Positions 22,816-36,500 of a stretch of 64,000 bases of DNA are shown piece by piece; positions within the stretch are counted from its first letter, which is position 1, and each line of letters begins with the position of its first letter. The notes beneath the pieces are model-generated. The model did no database searches. It was not told the origin of the DNA and saw only the letters and a program-made list of their open reading frames with translations. Position numbers and translations under genes: made by a program. Origin of the DNA: Antedon mediterranea (lineage: Eukaryota; Echinodermata; Crinoidea; Comatulida; Antedonidae). The stretch covers positions 5,864,922 to 5,928,921 of the forward strand of contig NC_092678.1 of assembly GCF_964355755.1 (NCBI RefSeq), in the 5' to 3' direction.

Positions 22816-23238
22816 CTAAAAAAATTAATTTAAACGTTTCTGGTTACATAAAACTTAAATGACAGACAGATACTTCGAAAAATCTGGTTTCTGCTTGATA
22901 TTTTTTTTGTACCAAATTAGAATCAAATACAGTTTTTGTTGATCCTTTATACAGTAACACTGGTTTTATGCTTGAGACAAGTTGTATACATGTCTGACAG
23001 GCAATTTACTTTGTTTTCAAAATTGTAAATTGGTCAAAAGTTTAGGCTCTGTTACAAAAACGATTTATCACCAAGCAACTAGTTTTATTTGTATTGAATC
23101 TGATAGGCAACCACTTCTCATACCAAACACCCTACAGTAAAAAACATTTTTTTTGCAAATCATATGACTTTGTTAAATCGCATGTCTTTTTGACAAAGCT
23201 GTAATACTGTAATTATGTCATGTGTGAACATTTCTTAC

Positions 23239-24341
23239 CCATAAAGTATTTGGTTCGCACACATGCTGACTAGCTCCAGCCCATTGGACAGTTTTAAATG
23301 TCGTATTTCCTTGTGAACATTCCTTATATGCATTCAAGAACGAATATTCTATTTTATCCGACAAAGAATATACACAAACCGCAGATTTCCGCTCTGGAAT
23401 CGAACTTGCACCATTCTCAGACATTCCAAATGTTACAACAAGTATGAGTGATGATGTGTTTGGCTCAGATGGTACCCTATTCGCCAAGTAAGCTGATTGG
23501 GCAAGCATGTATTTCTGGCCATTATGATTGCAAACAAGAGGCAGTTCAATATATGATACCTTATAGGTCTGATCAGATTCACAAGTATGTGAAATGTATG
23601 TTTGGTAATTAGGGGTGGTTTGTGAGTAATTCTCATCATAAACAACAACATAATAGTTAACATTATTACTATTAAATCCATGTATAAAGTCCATTTTAAA
23701 TCCTTGTCTTATATGACTGTCTGATGCTTTCTTTTGTGATTTTTGCAGCATGCTTTTCTGTACCTCAAAATCTACTAAAGAACGTGTAGTGAATGGCGGT
23801 AAATCAGGTTCAATAGCAGCTGGAGTTCCAATATATAAGTTTGGTTCACCACCTGGATACTGTGTAATCATCGCTACACTATTTCCATCTGTGTTTATCA
23901 CTGGTGGACTAACCAGCTGACCAATATTTGTTAAGTTAGAACTATACAAAAACTCGCAAGTTCCTCGATTAACAGTTCCACACGAGATGATTTTATCACC
24001 AAATTGTAATAACAATTTGTTGGAATTATTCCTGAATGTTCGTTCAAAAGCACATTCTGCAGGGGGTGGCGTTTGACATTCTGGATTATCTAATTTTGGT
24101 CCAATATCTCCTTGTACTATTAGTCTTAAGTCACCAGCATCAAGTCTATAAACTTTGTTTAAGCCTCCGATAAATATATTTTCTGATTCACTATCATAAA
24201 CTAATGTGGAGAAATTGCCTGCAGGATCCTTATATTTGACGTAACTTTGTGATAAGGCCGGACATATTACAACAAAAGTGACTGCAACCTTCCAAAATAT
24301 CTTCAAGAAATGTTCTCCCATTTTGAAAAAGTACAGACACT
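23239..24341 (-). CDS. PLXNA: Plexin (A-type-like), first coding exon: signal peptide and most of the sema domain
   Basis: Plexins are single-pass cell-surface receptors for semaphorins, used in axon guidance and cell adhesion. This exon encodes residues 1-361 from the ATG at 24321 to a GT donor after TTA-TGG (TGG|GTAAGA, phase 0). Residues 1-25 are a hydrophobic signal peptide ending ..ALSQ. The rest is the sema beta-propeller: the order of cysteines at 82/90, 114/122, 247/264, 316/335 and 355 matches plexin sema domains, with family-like stretches ISCGTVNRGTCEF, KYMLAQSAYLANR and KSAVCVYSL. Predicted N-glycosylation sequons lie at N36, N98, N129, N231, N288 and N339. A T-rich acceptor (TTTTGCAG) ends just before 24341, leaving 20 bases of 5' UTR in this exon, so a non-coding exon lies upstream. 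The same exon layout (start codon in one large sema exon) is usual for plexin genes. The A-type assignment rests mainly on the PSI exon and is less sure than plexin itself. Confidence 0.95.
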
Positions 24342-26263
24342 CTGCAAAATAAAAATAATTATATATTTAATATTAAGTACTTGTAATGAATTAAATTGTA
24401 ATTGCATTTCAAAAATTATTTTCGAAAATATAACTTCTCTGAAAAATAACAAACACAGATTATTCTGTTGGCACAGTGCCTATAATGTACAAAACAGTAA
24501 GAAATCTAACAACCGTTGCAGGCTGCGATGAATATTAACTTTACTCAATGCACATTGCTACAAAAACATAAACGTCTTAACATAAGTCTAGACCAACTAA
24601 CCAATACCTTCAAAACACAGGTGGTATAAAATCATTGAAAAAATAGGAAGTTGTCAATGGTATGGACTTCTACAGTATTTAAAAGGAAATTGATTGGAAC
24701 AATACGCTTCCTACCTTATTAAATATAAAACACTAATAAACAAAAAAGAAGCTAAAAGGACACATTATTTCAGCTGTTCTCTGTAATTGATATCCAACTG
24801 CATGCCAAAATGTTACAGTTGAAGATTTCATTGTATTAACATCAATGGCCAAACAATAACAACAAAACGATACAACAGAACAACAACAAAAAAACATCAC
24901 AATACAAACAAATAGGAAATAATATGGGTATGTTCTTCTCAATGAGAAACAAAGTTCCATACAGAATGCATTCCTGTTGAACTATATGTGGTTGCGGACG
25001 TTTTCAACATATGTTAACAACACCATTTAATTTTAACCAATTTTCTTTACAGGAACACCCTTGATCTTCTGGTAGCAGACTACCAGCCTCCAGACAGGAA
25101 GGAAATATACATTCACCCAAGTAAAATACAAGTTGCTAACTGTTGAACACCAACAGGTGTCTTGTGGTGGTAGCACTCCACATACAGTATGCTCAAAACT
25201 AAACTGTGCAAACAGGGAGTGAAGTGACCATTTTAAAAAAAGCAGGAAGGTGGACTGAATTCTCAATTCTGTCCTATACTACTTTTCTAAGCCAGTTTTT
25301 CAAAAGCAACACAACCTTTTAATTGTCAATCTCCATTTTTAAATTATCTGGCGTGTCGATGTTTATAGGTTTTTTATACTTTCCTGAAATTTTTTATGCT
25401 AATTTTCCATTGGATCGAAGTTTACTACATATCATTTACATGGTTCACTAAGCCTAGGAAGGTAGATTTGCTATTTTGAGGCCAGTTGATAAAAACATTT
25501 GTGGAATGCAAATCTTACTGTGATGGTATATAAATATACAACCTCCTACGTAAAATCTCCACAACTTAATTTTACACCCATTCAAAGTATGGGAATTGTT
25601 TTAAGTATCTATAAGTATAAGCAATAAAAGAATTATACAGGTGTATTGCTCCTCCATAATATGTAGTGTAGCTAGACATATTTGACATCATTTATCCATT
25701 TTATTTGATGTACCGAGTACAATTTAAGAAGAGGGTGTATCTGTGAAAATAGGTACAATATCTTCCCAATTCAATTTCACCTACCTAGTAAGATTCTTTT
25801 TCAAACTGGAACCTCAAATACTGCAAGATCTTCCAACTCGTATCCACACATTGTTTCACTACATTCATTCCATGTACAACAAGTAAATGGTTTTAAAAAG
25901 TTTTACTATTTTAGGTTTACCATGGAGAGAGTCCTCCATGGTTTTATGAGCTAACCTAATTATTTAGTCAAGGCCATTTCTATTTTTGGGTAGAATAATA
26001 TGACATTTCCCCTATCACCTGCTAGATCCAGAGAAATATTAAACAAACAAGATCTAGAGATCACCAATAAAACATATCATTATGAGAAAACAACTTTACA
26101 ATCTTCTACACCCTTAAAAGTTTTGTTCCGGTTCCCATTTGGACGTAACGCATCGACATAGGCACAACGTAAGTGAGTTAACGCCAGCGAAAGTTAACTT
26201 TCAGTTAATTTTTCAAATTACTATCATCCTATGGACATGATGATGTCATATCACTACCATATT

Positions 26264-26322
26264 TAAGCATATCAACATTTTTGTTTGTCAAACTAGTTTG
26301 ATAGTGTAGACAGAGCTTAAGT
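26264..26322. mobile_element. Harbinger-like MITE right end, family 'AGCTCTGTCTACAC'
   Basis: 'TTTGATAGTGTAGACAGAGC' followed by TTAA matches the right end of 7930-8056. To its left (26130-26210) are bits like 'GGACGTAACGCATCGACATA', which resemble the GACGTAACGC family, so two elements may be joined or nested here. Confidence 0.55.
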
Positions 26323-26964
26323 TTAGAATAGACGTTCATATCAAACTCTTGTAAAATATCTCACATTTATTATCATAAAGAACACTTCAATAGTATGCTA
26401 TGCACTTTTTTACAACCCAGGAAATCTGGCATCAAATAGATAAAAATATAATACACAAAAAATTAATGTGTAATAATATACTTACAGATTTCAACAGTAC
26501 ATTAACCCAGATTCTATAACTTGACAAATACTAGAATTCATACTATTCCAACAACTGGTAATTACTAAATCGCAAGTGTTTCCAAGTAACTAGCCTTTAG
26601 CCAAGCAACAGCATTTAACGACTCTGTACAGCTAGCAACATGCTAAACAGAAGCAAACACACATCGTATCAACTTTGATCAACTAATACACTTTGAAAGA
26701 GAGTACAGTCACTGTGAACAAAGGGATGATTGGATACAACTGAATGCTTTCATGATTCACAATAGAGAAAACCTTGAGATTCTTATCCCAGGGTAATGAA
26801 AAGTCCACACTGTGCTGGTAAAAAACATCCTTAATGTGTAAAACAATAGACTTAAGTATGGATATACAACAAGAAAAGGTGTTTAAGGCCCCTGTCGAGC
26901 TTTTTGAATTTCTCGCGCCAAAATGTTAAGTTATCCTTAGATTTCACATTTCTTTAAAAAAAAA

Positions 26965-27110
26965 GAATTACTAAACATAAACATTAATGAACATAAACAT
27001 TAATGAAGATAAATTTTAAGAAACACAAACATTAATAACTAATAAACATTAAGGAACATAATCATTAATGGACTCAAACATTAATTAAACATTAAACTTT
27101 GATTTCAAAG
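26965..27110. repeat. Simple AT-rich repeat, AACATTAATGAACATAA
   Basis: About eight loose copies of 'AACATTAA(T)GAACATAA' (17-20 bases) occur in a row, with drift. Low complexity; no function visible. Confidence 0.6.
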
Positions 27111-27479
27111 TATAATTAATATGATGAAAGTCACTAATTTAGCAATTAAACTAAACTAATTTATAAATTTGGCAATTAAGTTTGACTAATTAGGTCATCA
27201 GTATGTATAAAATACCACCATGCTTAAACAAAATTAAACAATCAATTAACACCTATAATCGTTACCTACAAATGTTTTGCAAGAATTTATAACCACCCAA
27301 CGTGATGTTGAGTCATAAATATTTTGCACGGCTAGGATATCATTTTGGTGTTCAGAATTTCTAGAGGAAAACTTTGGCCTGCTGCCCAAGAATCACATGA
27401 ATAGTCACCACCAGATAATATGAGAGTTGATAATTTTTCATTAACAAAGGCTAACAACATATTGTAATATTAATATCTT

Positions 27480-27532
27480 TTATCGTAGCAGGGAGCAACT
27501 CCCTGATTATACTACTATATCTTCTACGATAA
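27480..27532 (+). other. Nested hairpin, RNA-like fold
   Basis: Outer arms TTATCGTAG (27480-27488) and CTACGATAA (27524-27532) enclose a second perfect hairpin CAGGGAG-CAA-CTCCCTG (27489-27505) and an 18-base single-stranded part. Two stacked stems within 53 bases are unusual in this AT-rich DNA. No known RNA family recognised. Confidence 0.45.
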
Positions 27533-28849
27533 ATTATTAACAATACAAAATATTTGAAATATATGTAACAATTCATTGTCAATCATAAAAAATAAGAAAA
27601 GTACAATATTATTATAAAAGAGTCTCTTTGTCTATGGGTGGAAAACCTGATGTATATAGACTATGTTTCCATCAGGAATAATTACACAGTGCATAAAATA
27701 AAATTGCTTTTATCAAACATTCAAGGTCGACACGTACCAAACTGATCCCACACACACCAACAACAATAGGAATGGACACAAAAGGAATGGAAAAAAGGAT
27801 GATATGAACAGATAATATGTATTGTGAATTGTTATACTATTATACTATAAAATACCTCAAATACCGTGTAATAATTGATTAATAGAAGAACTGTTAGGTT
27901 GAAACAAAATTATATTACCAGCACAAAGCAATAAAACTTTAACAAAAGAATGTTAAATACTTTATAGAATTGTAATAAGCAAGTCACTTCACAGATATTG
28001 TGGTAATTTTACTATTGTCCATGTAAAAAAAGAGTTCAAGAGATTATTCACATTTTTTAGAACAAAATTGTCCTCAAGTTTCTGTTTGTTGGGTTAAACT
28101 TCCAGGGCCATAGCCACCAGAGTGGTTGGTAACCTTTCAATCTGACCACTTTTAAACAGAAGCCTTCAACAACCCAGTGGGGTTGAACAGAGATTGTTCC
28201 CACTTTATTTCTTGTAGCTACAGCACTGTCTTCACTAGATAAGCAAGCGTTTGAACACCAAGACCATGCCTGAGAAATGGCGTAACGGAAGGGAAAAATG
28301 CCCCTGGTTTAGTACTTCTAAGGGCCCTCAAATGCTGGGCTGCTCAAGCTTGTGATGCTCAAGCTTTGGCACCTCTGGATTTAACCAGAACCAGTATTTT
28401 GGTGTTTGAACCATTTTATTCACACATAAGTCAGCATCCACAATATCACCATCTCACAGCTCAGTGTGTGGGGGCTTGTCACCAAAATATCACCATCTCA
28501 CACCTCTGTGTGAAAAGGCCTTAAGATATTTGTGATAAATTGTTCTTGTTTCTGTATTTTATTATGTAAACTTCTAAAAATAACATCTATTTCTTGACTT
28601 CCATGTTTTATTAAATTTGCTTACAAAGTTAAGCAGGCAGTTCAAACTTCAAGAAATGCGATTTAGTCTTGAGATCAATACCTTTAATAGACAATGGAAC
28701 TGCAATAAACTTGAATATGCGTATAATGCGAGGATATGAATAGTATTTTCCAAATCACAATGCTAATCCACAGTAATAATATCATACTAGTGAAGGCATC
28801 CAACACCTGGTTGACAATGGTATCTTAATTGCGTTTTCTGATTGATGTG

Positions 28850-31300
28850 ACCGAACGATTCTATCCCTAGATACATAGACGCTTATCTCTTCTCAACGTT
28901 AACGACGACAAGCAGGCCGGAGCATCGATAAGTTCATGTGAATCCGCCGGTTTAATACAACTGCAGTCGGTTATACACGTGTATTTATTCTCAATCTAAA
29001 CAGTTTATCTTTGACTGTCAAAGCAAATGAACTTTCGATCATTTCACAAAAGGAATAATTGGTTGTTTTAGTTCGTTACGGTTTAATATATTTGTTTTGT
29101 ATCCTCGTTAAATTAAATCTTACTTCATACAACCTTTATAATCTTCAAATGTTGTGGTTTTTGTAAATTTACAAAATTAGAAACGATTGAAATCTACATA
29201 TCAATGCCCCAAGATCATGTGACCTACATATAATATAGTCATAAAAACAAAATACCAAAAATTAATATCCGGTATGAAATACAAGGAGATGTAGAATTGA
29301 ATTCAAACTTTCTATAAATTATTAATATTCCATATGCAGAAAATAAAAATCAAGAATTGTTAAAAAAAATAAACTGTACATATTGAAAATTGTCAAAACT
29401 AACTAAATGCGACAGAAACGAAAATTTAATATTTATGGAAATGAATCGTGTTAGTAAAGTTTTATAAAATTTTGATTCTAGAAATATTTCAAATTTTATA
29501 TTACAAAAATGCTTGCAATATTAAGTTGTTGAGTTGACAACGATTTCCTTTACCCTTGAGAGATGCCAAGTCTTCTTAGATTTAAAGATAAAATGTGCAG
29601 TTACTAAATATTCAGATGATGTAACTCATCCGCACTAGTTTTATTTAATGTATTATAATATTACCTTTATATGATTTCTGATCTGTAGAGTTTGATAAAT
29701 CCTTCAGAAGGACCACAAGTTTAGAACTATTGTGGATTAAATTATATTTAGATGTAAGTTGCCGGTGAGCTGGTCATAATCTAAATAAGCTATTTAAACT
29801 GAATTGCCTATAGCCTCCATCTGCAACACTACCTCACTATCAATCACGTTAAATTTAGTATCAACTGATTATGCCTCGTATAAATAAAATGGCTCAGAAG
29901 ATTTGTTTACATATTATGGACGTAACTATTTAAAATCTAAAGATACGCAAATAGTATTTGAACTAAAAAACCTATTGACTGCCCTAATTTTTATATCGAC
30001 AACATTTCTGGCAAATTGGTCCTCCTAAAAACCTGTTTTTAATCAGTTTAAATGTTAAAATTTACCAAAATACAATGCGCTCAGATGTATAAACTATACT
30101 GCATTATTTGACTCAAGGTCAATGGAGGTCATTCAAATAACTGTTATTTTGCATTGCAGCTAAAAATTGCACATATGTAACCGGTTAAATGTTGTTCTAA
30201 CGCTCAATCCATTGTGTGTTTTTAATCGTTAATTTGAGATCACCAAATTTTGGGTTTTAAAAGTGTTCCATTCCTTCTACTGTATACAGAAATCACAGAG
30301 ACTCACTGTAAGTAGTTTTTACCTTGATAATGAAAAATGAATTAATTTAAATTTTATCACCAGTTACTGATTAAGCGAAGATTTATTACCAACTAACCTT
30401 GGGTAAATTATTATTCTAAGATCATAATTACGTTTTAGGATGATGTAAAGATACTTCAACAACAAATGAAAGTGCAAGATCTACAGTTATTTTAATATAG
30501 TTTCAACACTATAAAGTATAAAGTGAATAACTAATATTGTTTTGACGTCCATTATATAAGCTGAATTATTATATAGTATCTAATTTTCTTTTAGAAAAAT
30601 AATAATTTAGGCGTGTGTCTAGTATGTTTAATTATTCGTAAAATTAATCTAAATGGTTTTTAGCATCAATCCAATTTATATGATTATGAAAGTGATTTGT
30701 GATGTTTTTTAGAAAATGTTTTCATCCCCATTGAGGATATGTACAGTTTAACCACAAGGAGTGGCTGATTTCGAGATAGTATTATGTGAACATGAATTAT
30801 TATATGTTTGTCTAGCCAGACTTGAAGTATGTTCTATGCATTAAAAGAAGGTCGAACGCCATCAACAGGAAGCAAGGTACACCAACGTTTACTCAAGGCT
30901 ATAAAATTATATAATAATTTATCAATAGTATTATTAAAGTTAAACAAGGCGCAGATGTCCAGATTCAGCAAATATATCCAATTTAATATTAAATATCCTC
31001 GTATTTACCGACAACGATTCTTATTTTTGATCAGAATTTGTTCTTCCGTTCAACGACTCCTCAGATCTATATTAATAAACATCAACGTAATTTAAGTACT
31101 TACGCACAATAAACTGGCACTCGCTCAGGGCTACGAGCCTAGTCTACAACATCTTCAACAATTCAACATTAATTTTGTATCGTGTTTCGTGCATTCGACC
31201 AAAGAAAATTGTAAGGAGCATTTAAATAGTTATAGCTACAGTAATAACTACAGTACTACCAAATAATAGTTAAAACCCTTTTAACTTTCTTTGTTACAAA
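28850..31300. other. AT-rich non-coding stretch with a short GC-rich patch at its start
   Basis: Positions 28850-29000 contain 'AACGTTAACGACGACAAGCA', 'CCGGAGCATCGATAAG' and 'AATCCGCCGGTTTAATACAA', with several CpG in an otherwise CpG-poor region. This could be a small promoter or a non-coding first exon. The rest has no supported feature; the 88-codon plus frame at 30829-31095 has no domain. Confidence 0.3.
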
Positions 31301-31306
31301 TGCAAA

Positions 31307-31442
31307 TACTCTCTCTACATACCAAACTCGCTGAAAACAGTAAACTCTTCCAAAACCAGACGTTTCTTGAGGTCCAAAAGGTCCCCAATTAATTTGTACC
31401 ATTAAAAACACATTATATACGGTATTGAGAAAGTTAACCGTA
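31307..31442. mobile_element. Pogo/Tigger-like MITE, decayed copy C
   Basis: 'TTGAGGTCCAAAAGGTCCCC' and 'CCATTAAAAACACATTATAT' match the middle of the copy at 2371-2560. The right end 'GTATTGAGAAAGTTAACCGTA' is a mutated version of its terminus. Confidence 0.65.
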
Positions 31443-32149
31443 CATACATACCTTTAGCACGTCCTGTTCAGTAAAGTTAACATTTTTATTGTGTCATACT
31501 AGTATAGATTTATTCTCTGTATCAATATATTTATAGTAGTTCTAGAAACATTGCACTTTACTCCGTATACTTATACTTCTCTCTCAAACAATATTTCTAT
31601 TCTGATCTGAGAAACTACCTAGCAAGACAAGACATCAATGTGTAACATCCAATCTGAAGTTAGCACCAAAACTGAAAGATCACCTATCATTGACCTCTGA
31701 CCTCAATAAAATCATTCAAGTATCAAAACGAAAGATGGTACTAGGTTCAACAACCTTAAATTTGCACCATTTCATTTATGATTGACATTTACGATGGAAA
31801 TTATCGTTGGAGGAAATATGTGAAGGCAGCTTTTACGTGATTCACCAGAAATGATTCGGTTATGGATTTATACAAAGGAATCACACGACATACCTACTAA
31901 AACTCTTTTCTTGATGAATACGCGTCAAAGTGTTGCATAGGTACAAACACTACAAATGTTTTCATTTAATTTCAATCAAGTTGATTACGTTCACGTTATA
32001 TGCCCGGGGCTAGTGAATCATACCATATGTTCTGTAATTTTACTTGCCTAAATTAATTTTGCAATTGCTGTACTTCCATGAAATCCAAGTAGCACATTCT
32101 TTCATTTTCTAGTTATCTCCAATAACATATTTTTAATTCAATTCTTTAT

Positions 32150-32730
32150 ACAGGTAAAGGAACAAATCACACATTTTCCAAATGTAATTATCACAGAACA
32201 TATCTCGGATTTTCCAAATGTTATCACAGAACATATCTCGCATTTTCCTGAAAATGAATCGCACATAAACAGATCTCACATTTTTTTGGAATGCAATTCT
32301 TATAACAGATCTCACATTTTTCCAAATGTAATTCTCAAAGTACAGATCTCACATTTTCCTGAATATAAATCGCACATAAACAGATCTTACATTTTTTCGA
32401 ATGCAAGTCTCGCAACAGATCTCACATTATTCCAAATATAATTCTCATAGTATAGATCTCACATTTCCTGAATATGAATCTCACATAAACAGATCTCACA
32501 TTTTTTTCGATTTGCAAGTCTCACACCAGATCTCACATTCCTCCAAATATAATTCTCATAGAACATATCTCGCATTTTCCTGAATATGAATCTCACATAA
32601 TAAAACGATCTCACATTTTGTTCAAATGCATACATATCTCACAACAGATCTCACATTTTCTCAAATATGAGCGTATAAATAATGCCAGAATACAATTCAT
32701 AAGCTTTAGTACATAGTACATTACATAGTA
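32150..32730. repeat. Tandem array of CAGATCTCACATTTT units
   Basis: The array has roughly a dozen units of 40-50 bases. Each has ACAGATCTCACATTTT (or AACATATCTCGCATTTT) followed alternately by 'CCTGAATATAAATC(G)CACATAA' or 'CCAAATGTAATTCTCA', so the basic period is really a two-unit repeat of about 85-90 bases. Short open frames on both strands are by-products. Confidence 0.75.
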
Positions 32731-32910
32731 TATTCTCATAGAACATATCTAACATTTTCCTGAATATGAATCTCACATAATAAAACGATCTCACATTTTG
32801 TTCAAATGCATACATATCTCACAACAGATCTCGCATTTTCTCAAATATGAGCGTATAAATAATGCCAGAATACAATTCATGAGCTTTAGTACATAGTACA
32901 TGACATAGTA
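32551..32910. repeat. 180-bp direct duplication
   Basis: The segment 32551-32730 is repeated at 32731-32910 with only a handful of differences (for example CTCGC versus CTAAC, TCAC versus TCGC, CATAAG versus CATGAG). Each copy starts in the CTCACATTT array and ends in a unique part with 'AGCGTATAAATAATGCCAGA'. The near identity points to a recent event. Confidence 0.85.
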
Positions 32911-33295
32911 TACTATACACAAAGAGAGTAATAATAGTACCAAATAGAGCAATTAAACTTAGTATTATAGCTTATATGTAAACAATAAACTATTCAGCTG
33001 CACACATACTTACTAAACTATAATGTAACAATACGCTTGTTGAATAATAAAGTAATTTTTATGTTTTATATTGACTTTGTTGAATCGACTATTATGTATT
33101 TTATCCGTTTATTTTATATTGACACTGTTGATTCGTCTTTTTGTTTTTTAAATATTTTTATATAGTTTATTTTATATCATTGTTGTTACTTTGGGAGTAC
33201 GGAACCTGAACTCTTGTTATAGTGATTAGGTTCACTTTTAGGTTCCTGCCTACTCCCTTAGTTTCTGTGTTTTGTTTGTTTGTAACTGGTTTTTG

Positions 33296-33321
33296 GCAAT
33301 AAATAATAATAATAATAATAT
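33296..33321. repeat. AAT microsatellite
   Basis: 'AATAAATAATAATAATAATA' is an (AAT)n stretch of about seven units. Simple repeat with no further meaning visible. Confidence 0.6.
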
Positions 33322-33559
33322 GTTTCTATCTATTGTGTTTTATTCATAATATTTTATGGCAATCACACTCACAGAGAAATTTGTTACTTATCAAACTATG
33401 GTAGCCATATATAATTGTGTCTGTGGCTACTATCGGTCCACAGAATAGATGGACTCTGCTAGATTTAAACTGCATAAATGAATATTTAAAGTTATCATTA
33501 CCAATTAATATAGTAGTAATAATTGACATTTATTTATAATAGCGCTCTACAAAAAACAT

Positions 33560-36500
33560 GGTATTTTGAAAGAAAACAAACTTAAGTCTTTTAAATTGAA
33601 ACGACAGACTACGTCCCTAATGTTCCAAAGATCAATTAGATTAATATTATATTATTTAATTTCATATTTGATGCTTGTTTTAAATTGTTAATAATACATC
33701 AACATCCATGGGGGTCTTTTTTGACTGATTGGACCACACTGGTAAAATATTGGAATTAAATATGTTATACTATTTTCATATACCAGTACCACCCAGTAAA
33801 CTAATAATATAACTTTAAAATTTATGACTTAAATTACTACACATACAAATTAAATAAAGCATGATTTAGTTTGGACGATTACATTTTCAAGCTTGGAAAT
33901 ATTGAAACAATGATAAATAACTACACCTAGAGGTAGAGTATTTAAAATGTGTATTTAACATATAAATCCTATTATTATGGGCTTCATTAGCTCACACCTA
34001 TTCATGCTAAGTGGAAAGGGTAACACTCAAATTGTGTGATAAAAGGGTATTAAACAAAGAGATTTTTAAGCTACATAAAATAGTAGGAAGTGATTGTATA
34101 TTGAGAAGATTAGATTAAAAGTTTTCTGTTCAAAACTTTGCAGGCATTTTTAGGTGTAACTGTAAGTGGTTTGACTGGTTAAAATAATATTTACACTAAA
34201 AAAGTTTTTAAAAAGTAGAGCTTTGTTACATTAACATATAAACAACAAAAAAGTATAATGAGTTAATTTTTTACGAAAGTCTAAGCTAAATTTTCATTTT
34301 CAATTCATTCAGAAATTATCTAAAGTGCCAGAACATGACACACAAATCACATGACCTACAAATCCCACTATTTCACACCTACCATTAAAGACTGAGTTCA
34401 AAGGTCATTTGAGGATAAAAGCCCTGATAAATCAAATCATCAAGTATAAAGCTTTATAAATGCTATGCACTTGGAAGTTCCATTCTAAAGTGCGTTAAAT
34501 GTTCAGTGGATTAAGTGAACGTGGCATTTAGGGTGAATGTGGCATTTTGGGTGAGCACTTGCTTAGAAAATTAATGAAAATGGTTTATACATGTTGAAAG
34601 TCACGAATATAGACTGAGTCATTTTGAAGAAGATACAAATTGATCAATTTTCATATATTCAAATGTATCTTGTATAAGCGATCAATAAAACGATACCAAT
34701 TGCAAAATACTAATACTAACTACTATAGTTTTCAATGTCACTCTAAAAACACTAATGTCATACAGATAAGTATGTAAGTTAATTTAACAATTAACATCAT
34801 TCTGGTGGAAAAGTTCAGATAAAGAAATCAATAAAGGAATATAAACCACTAAAGTTAATAATTAATAACAAATACCTGGATAAACCGTCAATAGCCCTTT
34901 CTCCTAGAAGAGCAATATATATATACATTATTGTCAAATCAATGACCACAACATGAAAAGCCCAACTTTTGGATCGACGTAATTGTACACTGTTCTAGAA
35001 TAACTTTGGATAGAGATTCTTTTGTTTTCAAAGGACTATGAAGCTGTCTACTCAAAAAGTCATTCTGCATTTAAACAAAGTTTCTTAGTATGTGCAGTAT
35101 TACTTGTAGAAAGATTTCCTATCCACTACCTTCAAGATTTTCCAAAATTAATTATACCAAATTTACAACCTATAAATACTAAATTTAACTACTGTACTAT
35201 CGTTAACTTAAAACATCAGTGTCCATGACCTAAATTAGCCTCTAATAAACCCCACAAAAATATAATTAATTCATAAAAGAAAGACAGAAATCAATACTAA
35301 TATCAATTTCAAGTAGCTCATAAAAACAGACAATACTCACTGTAGATCACAAAAGGTCAAAGAATCTAGATCAAGCTATATTGGGTCTTGTACCTTATAT
35401 AATATGTATCTAAAACGGAAAAGTCAAAAATTCAATTTCTTTTTAAAAAGTTATACAATTTTGTATTATATTTTTGTTCACTACTGATTGTTAAACAAAA
35501 ATAACTGATAATAAATCATAATTTCTGAAGAAAGAACAATACTGTAAATAAAAATTTTACATCAAAAAGTCAAAGCGTTTTTTTAAAGAAATATTTTTTT
35601 AAACTGACATACATAAGTGAGTTGTACACTACATAATTCACTAACTTTTATGCTGGTTCAATGAGGTTTGCTATGTTTTTTTTTTAGGTTTGCTGGTTTA
35701 CCAATACCACAGTTTTGTGCTATAAATGAGTAAAAAATAACAGGGAATAGATCAAGGTACTGTATTTGTACCTTATAAATTAAGATAAAATAATTAAGTA
35801 AAAAAAAATAATATCTTCTTCTGTTTGGGCAATTTGAAGTGAGGAAAAATTGAGACTGTGATTAAAAATATTTGAAGTTAAAAACGTGCTCCACAGAATC
35901 TGCAGTTTAAGCAATCAAACACTGGAACCATTTGGAGCTTTTAAAAAACTGGTTTAGCAAGATAATATTCTTGAAAAATAAAGTTTTAATCTATTCTTTC
36001 ATGTTTTCAATAGCAACAGTTTCATATTATATTGAATATTAAAGAATTCTAAAGATAACACTGCGTATCCAAGAAATGCAAGACAACATTAACCTTACAT
36101 AAAAGAGTTGAAATGGAACGTGAATCAACAAATACGAGAAGTACATAGTTAAGATTCAGTGATTCCATTAAATACTGAGAAGATTTATTTCTGAACCAGA
36201 GGTTTGCTAAGGTAACCCCAGAGCAATTTAAACTCAAAGAACACGTACTTAGATTACAAGAACATTCAAAAAAACATTAATACTCATAATGTACCAACAA
36301 GGAACAATAATACAAAAATATGCAAGTTGTTCGCAGCATATATTGAAGATAGAATTTCAAACATTTTTTTTTTCTTTTCAGTAATATGTTATTCATATAT
36401 TAAACTGAACTGGCAAGGCAGTATTGGATTACATTTAATAAACTATACCTATGTATTTGAACATCATTTCATTGTACATGGAGAATTAATAAATAGGAAA

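Larger units (their letters stand above)
24342..28850. other. Region upstream of the first plexin coding exon
   Basis: This is AT-rich DNA with no supported exon. The plexin transcript must enter from an upstream non-coding exon, so much of this may be its first intron. It holds a right-hand MITE end (26264-26322), an AT-rich run of 'AACATTAATGAACATAA' units (26965-27110), a nested hairpin (27480-27532) and a GC-richer unassigned stretch (28080-28400). Open frames at 24733-24960 and 25033-25266 (minus) have no recognisable domain. Confidence 0.5.

Noticed and set aside
23433-23681. 82-codon minus frame inside the first plexin exon
   Set aside because: Alternate frame within the sema-coding exon; the plexin frame is clearly the real one.
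28080-28400. Open minus reading VQPHWVVEGFCLKVVRLKGY...
   Set aside because: Short, unusual composition, no family match; more like repeat DNA, but too uncertain to list as an element.
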